Assembly: GCF_901000735.1 (NCBI RefSeq) | Contig: NC_081542.1 | Coordinates: 41,006,375-41,070,374 of the forward strand | Source: Corylus avellana | Lineage: Eukaryota > Streptophyta > Magnoliopsida > Fagales > Betulaceae | Direction of reading: 5' to 3' | DNA length: 64,000 bases | Shown here: piece after piece, positions 43,749 to 54,889 of the stretch | Position numbering within the stretch: the stretch's first letter is position 1 | How the letters are laid out: every line of letters begins with the position of its first letter | Translations under genes and position numbers: made by a program | The notes under the pieces: model-generated | What the model saw: the letters and a program-made list of their open reading frames with translations, nothing else | Databases searched by the model: none | What the model was told of the DNA's origin: nothing

Positions 43749-45990
43749 ATGGATATCGTTCATAGCAAGGGAGCGACTGAGCTGTTTCAAGTTCAGTCTC
43801 ATTTGTATAAACACATATTCAGCTACATAGATTCCATGTCACTCAACTGCGCCATTCAGCTAGCCATACCCGACATAATCCACACCCATGCCCGACCCAT
43901 CACTCTTCCACAGTTGGTCTCCAAGCTTCACATTCACCCCAAAAAAACCAGCTGCCTCCACAGGCTCATGCGTTTGTTGGTGCACTCCAGCTTCTTCACT
44001 AAAACAAAACTTCATCATCAAAATCAACCAGAAGATGATCATGATGATGATGATGAAGAAGAAGAAGAAGAAGAAGAAGGCTATGCTCTCACACCTTCCT
44101 CTAGGCTTGTCATCAAAGATAATATCACCAGCCTGTCACCATTTGTTAAAGCAATCCTGGATGCTGTCCTGGTGAGCCCCTGGCATGTACTAGGAGAATG
44201 GCTTCGGGGGTTTAGGGGGGGAGCACTGATCAGGAGTTGACGCCCTTTGAGAAAACGCATGGGATGAGCATATGGAACTACTTTAACCAAAACACAGAGT
44301 ACAGTTGTGTTTTCAATGAAGCCATGGCCAGTGATTCCCAGCTTATGAGCTTCGTCGTTGAGGACTACAAGCCCATCTTTGAGGGCCTGGGTTCGTTGGT
44401 TGATGTTGGAGGGGGCACAGGGACGGCGGCGAGGATCATTTCTCAAGCGTTCCCTCACGTGAAATGCACGGTGTTTGACCTTCCACACGTCGTTGCCAAC
44501 CTGCCGGAGACTACCAACTTGAAATCTGTTGGTGGTGATATGTTTCAGTCTATTCCTTCTGGAGATTCCTTTCTCTTTAAGGTTTGCAAATATATTTTCG
44601 TCTCTTGAAAAACTTCGCTTACCCTAGTACTCTTTTCCATGTTTAGGCACTTTTACAATCATATCTTTAAAGTTTAAAAAGTTCTAGTACTGTCTGATAC
44701 ATTAATTAATTGTGATAAATATGTAATATTTGGCAGTGGATTTTGCATGATTGGAGCGATGAGGAATGTGTGAACATTCTGAAGAGATGTAGAGAGGCGA
44801 TTACAAGCAAAGGTAAGGGAGGAAAGGTAATAATCATAGACGTTAGGGGTGTAAACGAGCCGAGCTTGAGCGAGCTTCCCTTGTTCAGGCTTGGCTCGTT
44901 TAAATTTTACTCGAGCTCAAGGGCGAGCCAAAAAAATCGAGCTCGAGCTAATAATAAGTCGAGCCGAGCCAGCTCACGAGCTGGCTTTTATATTTAATGT
45001 TTTTGTTTTTTTTTTTTTTAAATTAACTTCAAGTACTCTTAAAACGGCTTAAGAAGTTAGTTTGCATATAAGTATTTACTTAACCTGGCTAGTCGAGTAT
45101 GGAGCCTGAGTCAATACAACAAGGCATTTGGTTTCAAAGGGAGAGGATATGCATCATTTTATAGATAAGCAAACTTGGAGATTAATGTTTTCTTAACAAT
45201 GTGGGACAAGTTAACAGGTTGCATTTAGACTGTATTGGGACAACGCTCCCTACAAAAAACTATTTTTCCAACGTCTCTCTCTCAATCCCCCTCACCAGTC
45301 AAAGCGCATCTTCCACCTGAACTCTCATTTCCCACTCTTTCACTCTCGCTCATCAAACAGGTAGTGATAGTGTTTGGGTCTGTATGATTCTTCAATAGTT
45401 TATGCCTTTTGCAATCTCTCTCAATAGTTTCTGCTTGATTCTTCTTCCTTTCGTTTGGGTCTGCTCTAATTGAATCGATGTCTTTTTAATGATTGCTCTC
45501 TCTCTCTCTGATCATGAAGGGTTTATAATTTTTCATTCTCTAATGCTTAAATATAAATGAAATTTTAAGATTTATAATTAATTATGTATTACTTAGTTTA
45601 TATATATATATACACACACACACACGAGCTTATACGAGTTTGCTCACAAGCCTAGCCGAGTCGAGCCGAGCTTGCTTCGTTTAATATTCGAGCTAGGATT
45701 TGTGTTCATGAAGTGCTTCATTTAATATTCGAGTCAAGCACGAGCCGAGCTTGCTCGCGAGACGCTTCGCTCACTTAACAGCCCTAATAGATGTGGTGAT
45801 AAATGAGGAGAAGGATGAAGATGATATTACTAAAACGAAGCTCTTCTTTGACACACTCATGATGGTTCTTGCCACTGGAAAAGAGAGGGACAAGAATGAA
45901 TGGGAGAAGCTCTTCTTCAATGTTGGCTTCACCCGCTACAATATAGTTGCCTCCTATGGGATGAAATCAGTTATTGAGCTTTATCCTTAA
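43749..45990 (+). pseudogene. O-methyltransferase copy 3, disrupted
   Basis: Closest to OMT copy 1. Exon 1 runs 43749-44581 from MDIVHSKGATELF, but a G-rich indel region at about 44205-44225 shifts the frame between LGEWLRG and TPFEKTHG. The intron is 44582-44736 (155 bp, GT-AG). Exon 2 starts 44737 with [18 protein letters not shown], is interrupted by a hAT at 44844-45786, and resumes at 45795 to the stop at 45988-45990; the two parts without the insertion sum to exactly 303 bases. SAM motif VDVGGGTGT and GGDMF are intact. With the promoter also separated from the gene by an L1, three independent lesions rule out a normal product. The acidic loop is expanded (DDHDDDD plus a run of E). Confidence 0.9.
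44844..45786. mobile_element. hAT non-autonomous element in OMT copy 3 exon 2
   Basis: 943 bp, starting TAGGGGTGTAAACGAGCC and ending TTAACAGCCCTA. It is flanked by the 8 bp duplication ATAGACGT (44836-44843) and ATAGATGT (45787-45794), one mismatch. Interior words are GAGCCGAGCTTG/CTCGAGC-type and it has no coding capacity. The uninterrupted target ATAATCATAGACGTGGTGAT survives in the exon fragment at 46434 and in OMT copy 1. Confidence 0.93.
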
Positions 45991-46433
45991 GATTAAGATA
46001 ATTAACTACTATATTTTATATATATGAATTTTAAGATTAATTATAAGTAAGCTTAATGTATCTTGCTTCTTAAAGTTGTATTCTTAATTTTGTTTCAGTG
46101 TATTTATATGCACTGGTGGCTGAAAGTTGGGTGGGGTTCTCTTTTGAATACATATATTTTTCCTCGTACCTTGTCTCGAGTGTGCTACTGTGTAACCCTA
46201 ATAATGAGACATAATTGGTAGTGCCACTTATAAAGACATGCATGGCCCAAATATTTTGGCTTTTTTTCACTTTTTTTTGTTTTTTTTTTCCTGTTGGCGT
46301 TAGCTAAAATGACAATTGAGTAAAATTATTATTACAAATTTGACATGTTGCTCTTGTAAAATTATTACTTTTACAAGAATCAGTAAAAGTAATTGTTAAT
46401 TAACTCGGCTGGAATTACACATTCAAAAATTTA
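45991..46433 (+). other. 3' flank of OMT copy 3
   Basis: Matches, in reverse, the flank of OMT copy 1 (4434-4881) and continues to CACATTCAAAAATTTAAT, where it joins the duplicated exon fragment. No gene. Confidence 0.6.
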
Positions 46434-46648
46434 ATAATCATAGACGTGGTGATAAATGAGGATAAGGATGAAGATGATATTACTAAAACAAAGCTCTTCT
46501 TTGACACACTCATGATGGTTCTCGCCACTGGAAAAGAGAGGGACAAGAATGAATGGGAGAAGCTCTTCTTCGATGCTGGCTTCACCCGCTACAATATAGT
46601 TGCCTCCTAGCTATGGGATGAAATCCGTTATTGAGCTTTATCCTTAAG
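46434..46648 (+). pseudogene. Orphan duplicate of OMT exon 2, 3' two-thirds
   Basis: Starts at AATAATCATAGACGTGGTG and follows OMT copies 1 and 3 to IELYP and the stop. It carries a 4-base AGCT insertion that creates a TAG after IVASS. It has no intron, catalytic His segment or first exon, so it is non-functional. It lacks the hAT at the site where copy 3 has one, so it records the empty site. Its source could be copy 3 before the insertion or a lost neighbour. Confidence 0.9.
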
Positions 46649-46662
46649 ATTAAAATAATTAA

Positions 46663-46666
<4 letters not shown>

Positions 46667-46732
<66 letters not shown>
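46667..46732. repeat. (TA)n(GA)n microsatellite
   Basis: A TA run of about 34 bases is followed by a GA run of about 32 bases. Confidence 0.95.
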
Positions 46733-46733
<1 letters not shown>

Positions 46734-47335
46734 GGAGCCAGGAAGTTTTATGGGAGGGGACCAAAACAATTTTTTTTTTTTATTTTTTTTTTATTTTTCA
46801 GCGTGTAATGAACTAGTACTTTTTTCTTTTTTTCTTTTTTTTGGTTTTTCTTCTTATCACTGGTATTTAAANNNNNNNNNNNNNNNNNNNNGTTCTTTTT
46901 CTAATCACTGGTACTTACATACAATGAGGAATTGAGCTTAGAATTGTGTCCTACTCTCCAATTAAATGTTTAAATTCTAACAAACAATATTCTCAATATT
47001 TAATAACCATAATTGGACAATAATGATTAATAGGGTGAGTAGCTTAAAAAAACTACAGCACAATAATTTATATTTAATTTAATTTTCTTTAGTTATAAAA
47101 AATTTAAAATTAAATCTGAACCATTTGAATAATTAATTNNNNNNNNNNNNNNNNNNNNTATATATATATATATATATATATATAGGTAATACCTTTTTTT
47201 TTTTATCTTTTTAGGAAGTTGGGGGACCATGGCCACAGCCAATCCCCCTCCCTCCACACACACACATATAGATGGAGGGTATCTTTTTTAGGAAGGGGGA
47301 CCATGGCCCCAGCCGGTCCCCCTCCCTCCATCTAT
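46731..47335 (-). mobile_element. hAT-Tip100-like element, copy E (deletion derivative)
   Basis: Begins GACGGAGCCAGGAAGTTTTA and ends with two stacked GGGGACCATGGCC...CCCTCCCTCC termini (to about 47335). Most of the 1.4 kb interior of copies A-C is missing and replaced by a segment resembling 14340-14450. Two 20-N gaps lie inside (46872-46891 and 47139-47158). Confidence 0.6.
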
Positions 47336-48610
47336 CTATATATATAATTTAAATATATACATAATAATGACAAACAATAGTAGAATAAAAATGAATGGTT
47401 GTTGTTGTAGTGTTAGTGGTGGTCACCATAGTGATGAGGATGGTGGAACAAAGATGGATGATATTTTTGGCAGTACGAACATTGATCGCATGGACAACAA
47501 TGGTTAATAGAGTGAGTAGCTTAAAAAAACTACGGCACAATAATTTATATTTAATTTAATTTTCTTTAGTTATAAAAAATTTAAAATTAAATCTGAACCA
47601 TTTGAATAATTAATTACTTCCTAAACTCTAAATATAAAGTTGTTCTAATTAAATAATTAATTACTTATATATATAGAAGAGTCTGACCTACGACTAGCGG
47701 CCAGTGAGTCAGCCGATATTTATTTTGAGCATTTTGCTAACATTAATAAAAATATATAAAATAAAATAAAAATCCAAAATTAGATTCGCCCCTATGCATT
47801 TGATTGAGAAATCTGATTTGTTTTCATCCTCCTCTTCTTCTTTGATACTATGAGGTAAATTAACACCTTATGAATGTGCACTTTTAAGAATCATAAAAAA
47901 TTATTGATAAAGAAAAAAATAAATTTGGTGATATACAATAATTTGACTGATTTACAATTTTAATAATAATAAGAATAGTACGTATATTCTCCCTCACCTT
48001 GCATGTTTATAAAATGTTGAACGAGTTGCAAAGAAAGTTTAGGTAATAATAGTGCAATCATTTGATTGTATACAAATATTAAATTTGGAAATCAATGAAC
48101 GTGGTGGAGAAAATTATTTTAATATGTAGAAAGAAAGAAAACCTTATTGCATATATAGCAAATAGCTAGAGAGCTGGTTGGGACTATTGATGGGCAAAAA
48201 GGAAGGAAGAAAAAGCTAGTGGAAACAATAGGAAAACACATAATTTTACATGTGTTCCTACTTTACCCCTTTACCTAAATGTTTTTTTAGAATATTATTT
48301 ACCTACTTGGTTTTTTTTTTCACTAATATTTTTTTAATGCTACTTTTTGAATTTGATTGCGATTATTTGATGATGCAAGGTGCTGCTACCTTATGTTTTA
48401 AGTCTCATTTACCTCATGTTATTGCAAGCATAAACAATGTTTGTGAATGCATTAATAATTGAAAATGAATAATTTTAGAAATTATATTTTTATGGATAAA
48501 GTCTACTTAATTACCCTCCTCAAACTACCACTCAATTGACAATGTACCCCCAAAGATAAACCTTATGCTTATAAAATTAAAATAATTAACTACTATATAT
48601 ATATATATAT
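47336..48610. repeat. Inverted copy of 14119-14600 and other duplicated flank
   Basis: 47340-47800 is the reverse of 14119-14600. 48290-48480 is a third copy of the TTTTGAATTTGATTGCG / GTTTTAAGTCTCATTTACC block (also 8290 and 37000). Between them is AT-rich sequence with no gene. Confidence 0.6.
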
Positions 48611-48786
48611 GAATTTTAAGATTAATTATAATTAAGCTTAATGTATCTTGCTTCTTAATTAAAGTTGTTTTCTTAAGGTTGTTTCAGTGTATTTATATGA
48701 ATTTTAAGATTAATTATAATTAAGCTTAATGTATCTTGCTTCTTAATTAAAGTTGTTTTCTTAAGGTTGTTTCAGTGTATTTATAT
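48611..48786. repeat. 88 bp tandem duplication in OMT 3' flank
   Basis: GAATTTTAAGATTAATTATA occurs at 48611 and 48699, and both units run to GTTTCAGTGTATTTATAT. The same sequence is single-copy after OMT copy 3. Confidence 0.88.
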
Positions 48787-49080
48787 GCACAGGTGGCTGA
48801 AAGTTGGGTGGGCTTCTCTCTTTTGAATATTTTTCTTCGTACCTTCTCTTGAGTGTGCTGTAACTCTATAACCCTAATAATTGGTGGTGCCACTGATAAA
48901 GACATGGCCCAAATTCTATGGTTTTAAATATTTCATGTTGAGAAATGCTATTTAATATTGCTGGCTTTAGCTAAAAAGAAAATTGGGTAAAATTATTGTC
49001 CCAAATTTAAACTGTTGCTCTTGTCAGCTCAAGCTGACTGTTAGTAAAAGAAATTTTTCACAAATTTGGTTTGAACTCCG
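48787..49080. repeat. Further copy of the OMT 3' flank
   Basis: Reverse match to 4434-4800 (words GTGGCTGAAAGTTGGGTGGG, GACATGGCCCAAATTCTATGG, CAGCTCAAGCTGACTG). No gene. Confidence 0.65.
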
Positions 49081-49303
49081 TTCGGATTAGGGCCAAAAAT
49101 AGTAGACGATTAATAATTGTTCGCTAACCGCCTAACTATTTAACCGCATTTGAAGGCGTATATATGTACATGAAAGAATGAAACGACTTTGTTTTGGTTT
49201 TTTTTTTTTTTTTTTTTTTCTTTCTTTCTTTTAATAACCACTAACCGCCGGTTAACCGCTTAGGCAATTAGCTGATTTTACTAACCGCATTTTCACTCCT
49301 CGC
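49081..49303 (-). mobile_element. Short hAT-like repeat, uninterrupted copy
   Basis: About 223 bp from TAGGGCCAAAAATAG to the reversed GAGGAGTGAAAATGCGG, with GGTTAA/TTAACC words near both ends and a T-rich centre. Its two halves match 1-115 and 4334-4433, which flank the pararetrovirus relic. No coding capacity. Confidence 0.5.
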
Positions 49304-50206
49304 TCAAATCACACATTCAAAAATTTAATACTCTAACTTGAGCTTGAATTGAGTTGAGTTTGTCGAGTACTTGACTCAACTCGAATGACGTTAATCTCAA
49401 CGAGTTTGAGCTTAGCTAAACCTCTAACAAGTTGAATTTGGACTGAACACATTTCATAACTCAACTCGAATAGACATACTCATAAATGAGCTAATTCTAA
49501 AATCTTAAAGCTCGGCTTGGTTTGATTTGACTCGATTCCCTACACAGTATGGAGTGCCATATCAACGGTTTCATCCTTGCTTGTGTCCTTTGCGCCGCAG
49601 GACATGCCAAAGTAAGAGATATTACAGAAAGAAAATGATGAATGGGGAATGGGTGATGCTGCTCACTGGGCGCATGGAGTTTTGGGCTGGAACCAAATAA
49701 GCCAAAAATTTGAATTTAAACAGGCAACGGCTATATAGATGATAGAAGTGGGCTGGAATTTTAATTTGTATTTTGCACCGGCTCACTTGAACATGACACT
49801 CTCCAGTTCAAATGAATTGAAGAATATACAGTTAATTATAGTAGAGGAGTATTTTGTTTTTTTACTTTTTAATGGGACAAAAATACCCCTTTATGATAAC
49901 TAACTGGATATTCTTCAGTTCAAATAAACTAGAAATGATCCTAATTCCACTTGAAATTTTACTAGGAATCACCATTGGACTTGTAATTGATCATTATTGG
50001 ATTTTGATCAAATTGTGATTTTAATAGTTACGTCATTCTTAGTAGGAAACAAGTAGGACACAAGTAAGTCTTTAGAATTACTCTTGATGTTAGGGTCGTT
50101 GAAATGCACAAAGTTATCATGACAGTTGTATTTTGCAAGGGCTGTTTAAATGAGTAATTAAAAATTAAGAAATTAAGGTATTATGGCAATTACAAAAAAG
50201 TATGTG

Positions 50207-50251
<45 letters not shown>

Positions 50252-50742
50252 AGGTATTAATAGTGGTGGTAAGGGGTAAGACTAGATTTTAGATATGGGG
50301 GCAAAGCGAAAAGAAAGAAGTAAAAATTAGATTGTGACTATATATTATTAGTGCAGAGTTTTTCTCCAAACTAAATTGGAGGAACTTCTTTCAATTCAGT
50401 CTATATAAATAATATGTGTCTATTTTTTAATAACATGTGAGATATAAAAAGTAAGAGAATGTTGAAAAAATGAGAAAATAAGATGAATAGCATTGAAACA
50501 AAAATGTTTATCAAACGGAGCCTAACATTGTGAGCGAGTAGCTTAAGTGCCATAAAAAAATACAGCACAATAGTTTATATTTAATTTTATTTTTTAAATT
50601 ATAAAATATTAAAATTAAATTTGAACCTTTGAAAAAAATAATCAAATATATTGTTATTTTTTTTACACCAAAGTCCAAATCTGACAAAGAAAAAAAGAGG
50701 GGTTGCCTTTCTTTATTGGGCTATAATTTTTTGGAGTAGTGA
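49304..50742. repeat. Inverted copy of 16650-18010
   Basis: Runs parallel in reverse with the left segment, including the foldback MITE (49795-49950) and a TA microsatellite (50211-50248). No gene. Confidence 0.7.
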
Positions 50743-50878
50743 TTTAGTAGACAACGGCGTGCATGAACAGTGTGCACGCCGGTGTTATAATATTATTTTA
50801 TTTTTTATTTTTTACTGTTTAAATTTTATTTTAATAATATTTTATAATATTATAATGTGCAGGCCGGTGTCCACTCAA
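50743..50878. mobile_element. MITE, GGCGTGCATGAACAG family, copy 4
   Basis: TTTAGTAGACAACGGCGTGC at the left, GCCGGTGTCCACTCAA at the right, AT-only centre. It is 38 bp from hAT copy C, mirroring the left-arm copies. Confidence 0.78.
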
Positions 50879-50916
50879 TTTTTTGATATCTGAAGTCAGA
50901 ACACGTGGATAAAGAG

Positions 50917-50956
50917 CAGGGACGTTGCCAACAAGTTTTATGGGAGGGGACCAAAG

Positions 50957-50991
<35 letters not shown>

Positions 50992-52619
50992 TTGTCAAGA
51001 TTTTTTTTTTTTTTTTTTAAGCAAATGAACTAGTACTTTTTTCTATTTTTTTTTTTCTTCTTTTTCTAATCACTGGTACTTAAATACAATGAGGAATTGA
51101 GCTTAGAATTGTGTCATACTCTCCAATTAAATGTTTAAAATCTAACAAACAACATTCTCAATATTTAATAACCATAATATCCAAATTACAAGACCACTTA
51201 TATTAGGAATTGAGCTTAGAGTACTAACCTCAAAAAGTGTGACATGCGTTGAGTTATTTTGCACCTCGTTGATTAACATGATATTCTCATAAGTTACACA
51301 TAATCCAAGATCAAATTCCAATAAACTTTGTGCATTTTTGTCAAGTATTGTATTTGACTTTCTCATCATCTACAAATAAATTTACATGATCATTTTGAGT
51401 CTTTAGAAAATAAAGAAAAAAATATGTGTAGGTTAACAATGAACAAACTCACTTGAATAACATAATCATCACATAGACTCTAAGTTAAACATTACACTTT
51501 AACCCTATAATTATTATTCTCTTCCTATTCCATTGATCTAGCAACTTACCCCAAATTTATAATACTCATATTCACATACAATAATCAATATGATTATAAT
51601 ATGACATATTAGAACCTAAACTTCATGGACATCAATTTTCATTGAACTCATAAAAGTCTAGAGTTAATTAACGCTTTAAATGCAATTAACACATCCAATT
51701 AGCAATCCTAGTGTTCACACACTAAAAGCCCTAATTTAATTCATATTATACAAATTATGGTTTATGTCCATACTATAAACAATAGTGAAATTAAAACTTT
51801 AAACCCATTAATCTAACAACCCGGATCTTAAATCATGCATAGAAATCCACTACATACAAAAGTCCCTAGTTAATTTTAGGAATTTTGCTTCTTACTAAAA
51901 TTCCCCCAAATTTGGACCTAATAAAAAATTCCCAAAATCATTAAGATTTCAAACTTGAAATTCAATAGGTGGAACAAAAAATCAAAGAGAAACTAGAGAT
52001 TTCTCAATGGCATTAGTTATATAAACCCATCAAAATAAAAAAAAAATAAAAAAAAATTCTCATATGGCCATACAAAATCAAGAACCAAAAATCCTCACAG
52101 AGAAAAGATCCAAGATTTAGGTACATACATAAATAAAATAACAACAGCAAAAAACACATAAATTTCCAAGTTTCCAAGCCGACAGCCAATCTATGAAGGA
52201 AAAAAAAATTAAATAAAATAAAATCAACTTTTCAGATTCTTAACCAAATTTCTAAGTCAAACAATAAAAAAATTAACTAAAAGAAAACCCCAAGATTAAC
52301 CTAAGAAGTAAGAACCAACCGGTAGAGGAGAGTCGGGGCGACCGGGACCTATGAATTTATTTTTGGGGGGGGCCAATATAAATTTTTTTTTTTTTTTTTT
52401 ACTCCTTAAAATATCTTTTTTGAGGAAGTGGGGGGACCATGGCCCCAGCCAGTCCCCCCTCCCTCCATCTCTGCGTGTAAGCAACGCCATTGCAAATATG
52501 ATTTAATTATAGAGACTTTTGGAAAGTTAGTTATAGCAATTTGAATAATCAGTAATATCTTTTTTGAGGAAGTGAGGGGGGACCATGGCCCCAGCCGGTC
52601 CCCCCTCCCTCCGTCTGTG
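50917..52619 (-). mobile_element. hAT-Tip100-like element, copy C, upstream of OMT copy 4
   Basis: 1703 bp with ends CAGGGACG (50917) and, reversed, CACAGACGG (52619), flanked by a perfect 8 bp duplication ATAAAGAG (50909-50916 and 52620-52627). This is the only copy with both duplications, so it marks the original insertion. It carries double termini at its right end (52425-52480 and 52560-52619) and a non-coding interior. It ends 87 bases before the ATG of OMT copy 4. Confidence 0.85.
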
Positions 52620-52706
52620 ATAAAGAGTGACATGTTATGCTGACTATTTGATGAAGTGTCGTTAAAAGCAACATTTTGAATCAGGAGCAACGGCATCTGC
52701 AAAATT

Positions 52707-53504
52707 ATGGAACATATTCATGGCCATGGAGCAAGTGAGTTGTTTCAAGCACAATCCCATTTGTATAAACATGTTTTCAGTTTCGTAGGTTCCATGTCAC
52801 TGAAATGTGCAGTTCAGTTAGGCATACCAGACATAGTCCACAGCCATGGGGAACCGATTACTCTCCATGGCTTGGTCTCTGCGCTTCAGATTCACCCCAC
52901 AAAAGCTGGTTTTGTGCACCGCCTCATGCGCTTGCTTGCTCACTGCGGCTTCTTTGCTACCACAAGAGTCAACAAAAAACAAGAAGCAGAAGAAGAAGAA
53001 CAAGATGAAGAAGAAGCGTATGATCTCACACCTTCATCGAGGATCCTCCTCAAAGATAATGTCACCGGCTTTTCACCGTTTGTTTTGGCTATGCTTGATC
53101 CAGCTCTGTTAACTCCATGGCAATTCTTGGGAAACTGGTTCCGGGAAGACAAGGTGACAGCATTTGAGAGTGCGCATGGGATGGAATTGTGGGAGTATGG
53201 AAACCAAAATCCTGGATTCAATAATCTTTTCAATGAGGCTATGGCGAGTGATTCTGGAATGATGAACTTGGTTGTAAGAGACTGCAAGGCAGTTTTTGAG
53301 GGGTTTGATACATTGATTGATGTCGGGGGTGGTACTGGAACATGCTCCAGGATCATTTCTGAGGCATTCCCTCACTTGAAATGCACAGTGCTTGATCTTC
53401 CACATGTTGTAGCTAATTTGACAGACAGTTTGAAGTTGAATTATGTTGGAGGAGATATGTTTCAGTCTATCCCTCCGACAGATGGCATTCTACTTAAGGT
53501 ATGC

Positions 53505-53535
<31 letters not shown>

Positions 53536-54889
53536 TTGGATGAATGAATTTTAGTATCCAACTGATATAGAATTCTTCACACCCCAACAAAACTTGCTAG
53601 AACCCCTTATGCCAAAAGGCTACCAAAAAAAAGGAAAAGGAAAAGGCCACAAAACCAGCAAAACAACAAACCACAAAAGCACCCAAAAAAATCCCTCTAA
53701 AAGCAAAGCAACAGCGTAGCAGCCATCCTATACAATTTTGCTACTTCTAGCTAAGCAACAGAAAACTCAGACAATACACCAAGACTAGTCAGACAGGCAA
53801 AACACTAGATAGAAATCACTTATTCATAATATCTACAATTCCTTCTCTGCATTGGCAGCAGCTTTTCAACAGCAGCATTTTCTACGCAGCACTAGCCCAG
53901 CAGCATACAGCCACAAGAACAACACCAAGTCACCAGCAACACAACCAACCAGACAGGGAAGACTAAAAACCACCGCAAGAATCAGGAGAGATTTTTGTAC
54001 CAGAATAGTGACAGAGGTTTCCCAACCAGCACAGAGCCATATTTTTTCTGTTACCCTTGAAGTTCCCCTTTCACATAATTCTAGTTCTAACCTACCAACA
54101 CATTTTCAGAAGCATTCTTTCCTCCGAGATAAGTTGATTACCAAACTTCACAACATTTCTTTGCCTCCACATATTATAAATAGAAGAACCCCATGCTAGT
54201 TTGCAAATCACAGCTCCAAGACTTTTGCCCCTCCATTCCCTCACTCCCTTGTTCATATCATCCCACTCAATAGGAATATGTGGTTGATTGCACTTTTGGA
54301 TAACATAAAATTTGGCAGGTTTCTTGGATTTCCTTCTATAGCTTGATCTGCAAATGTCCTTCATGAGCAACATAAAATTTACTACTATACGCTGCTTTTA
54401 TCCTTATATCATGCACAAGTTGCTAGTCAGGTTCAAACTTCGGTAAACTGTGTATGCTATTTAATACAATGAGGAAGGACACAATCCTAGAGGATGATTA
54501 TACTGTTGGTTGTGTTCTTTATGGTTGGATTAATAAATTACATAATGTTTTCATTTTTCTTGATGGTGATAATGACTAATTTGCAGTTGGTTTTACACTC
54601 GATTAGCGATGAGGATTGCGTGAAGGTACTGAAAAAATGCCGAGAAGCAATACTAAACAAAGAAAAAGGGGGAAAGGTGATCATCATAGATATAGTGATT
54701 AATGATATCAAAGATGAGCACGAAATAACCGAAACAAAGCTCTTTTTTGACGTGATGATGATGGCTATGGTCACTGGAAGAGAGAGATGCGAGAAGGACT
54801 GGGAAAAGCTCTTCTTGGAGGCTGGTTTCAGTCGCTACAAGTTAACACCCATGTTTGGTTTAAGGTCCCTTATTGAGGTTTATCCTTAG
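52707..54889 (+). CDS. O-methyltransferase copy 4 (COMT-type, SAM-dependent), intact
   Basis: Exon 1 52707-53498, GT-AG intron 53499-54586 (1088 bp, phase 0), exon 2 54587-54889; 364 residues. The start MEHIHGHGASELFQAQ aligns with MDIVHSQGATELFEVQ of copy 1. The dimerisation domain is at about 10-110 with an acidic loop at 91-104 (QEAEEEEQDEEEA). SAM motif LIDVGGGTGT is at 203-212, GGDMF at 248-252, and the catalytic His is residue 268. That segment reads LVLHSISDED, whereas copy 1 has [10 protein letters not shown]: the Asp-Trp after the His is replaced by Ser-Ile. The Trp region helps shape the active site in the family, so substrate use may differ from copy 1. Expected reaction: SAM-dependent methylation of a small phenolic hydroxyl in the cytosol; substrate unknown. 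A hAT (copy C) lies 87 bp upstream, so the native promoter is displaced. Confidence 0.9.
53511..54390 (-). mobile_element. 5'-truncated LINE in OMT copy 4 intron
   Basis: On the minus strand the frame 54373-54092 carries ICKLAWGSSIYNMWRQRN and related plant L1 ORF2 C-terminal pattern. The element ends in a poly-A of about 26 (T-run at 53512-53537), 13 bases after the splice donor. Same insertion as in OMT copy 2. Confidence 0.68.
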
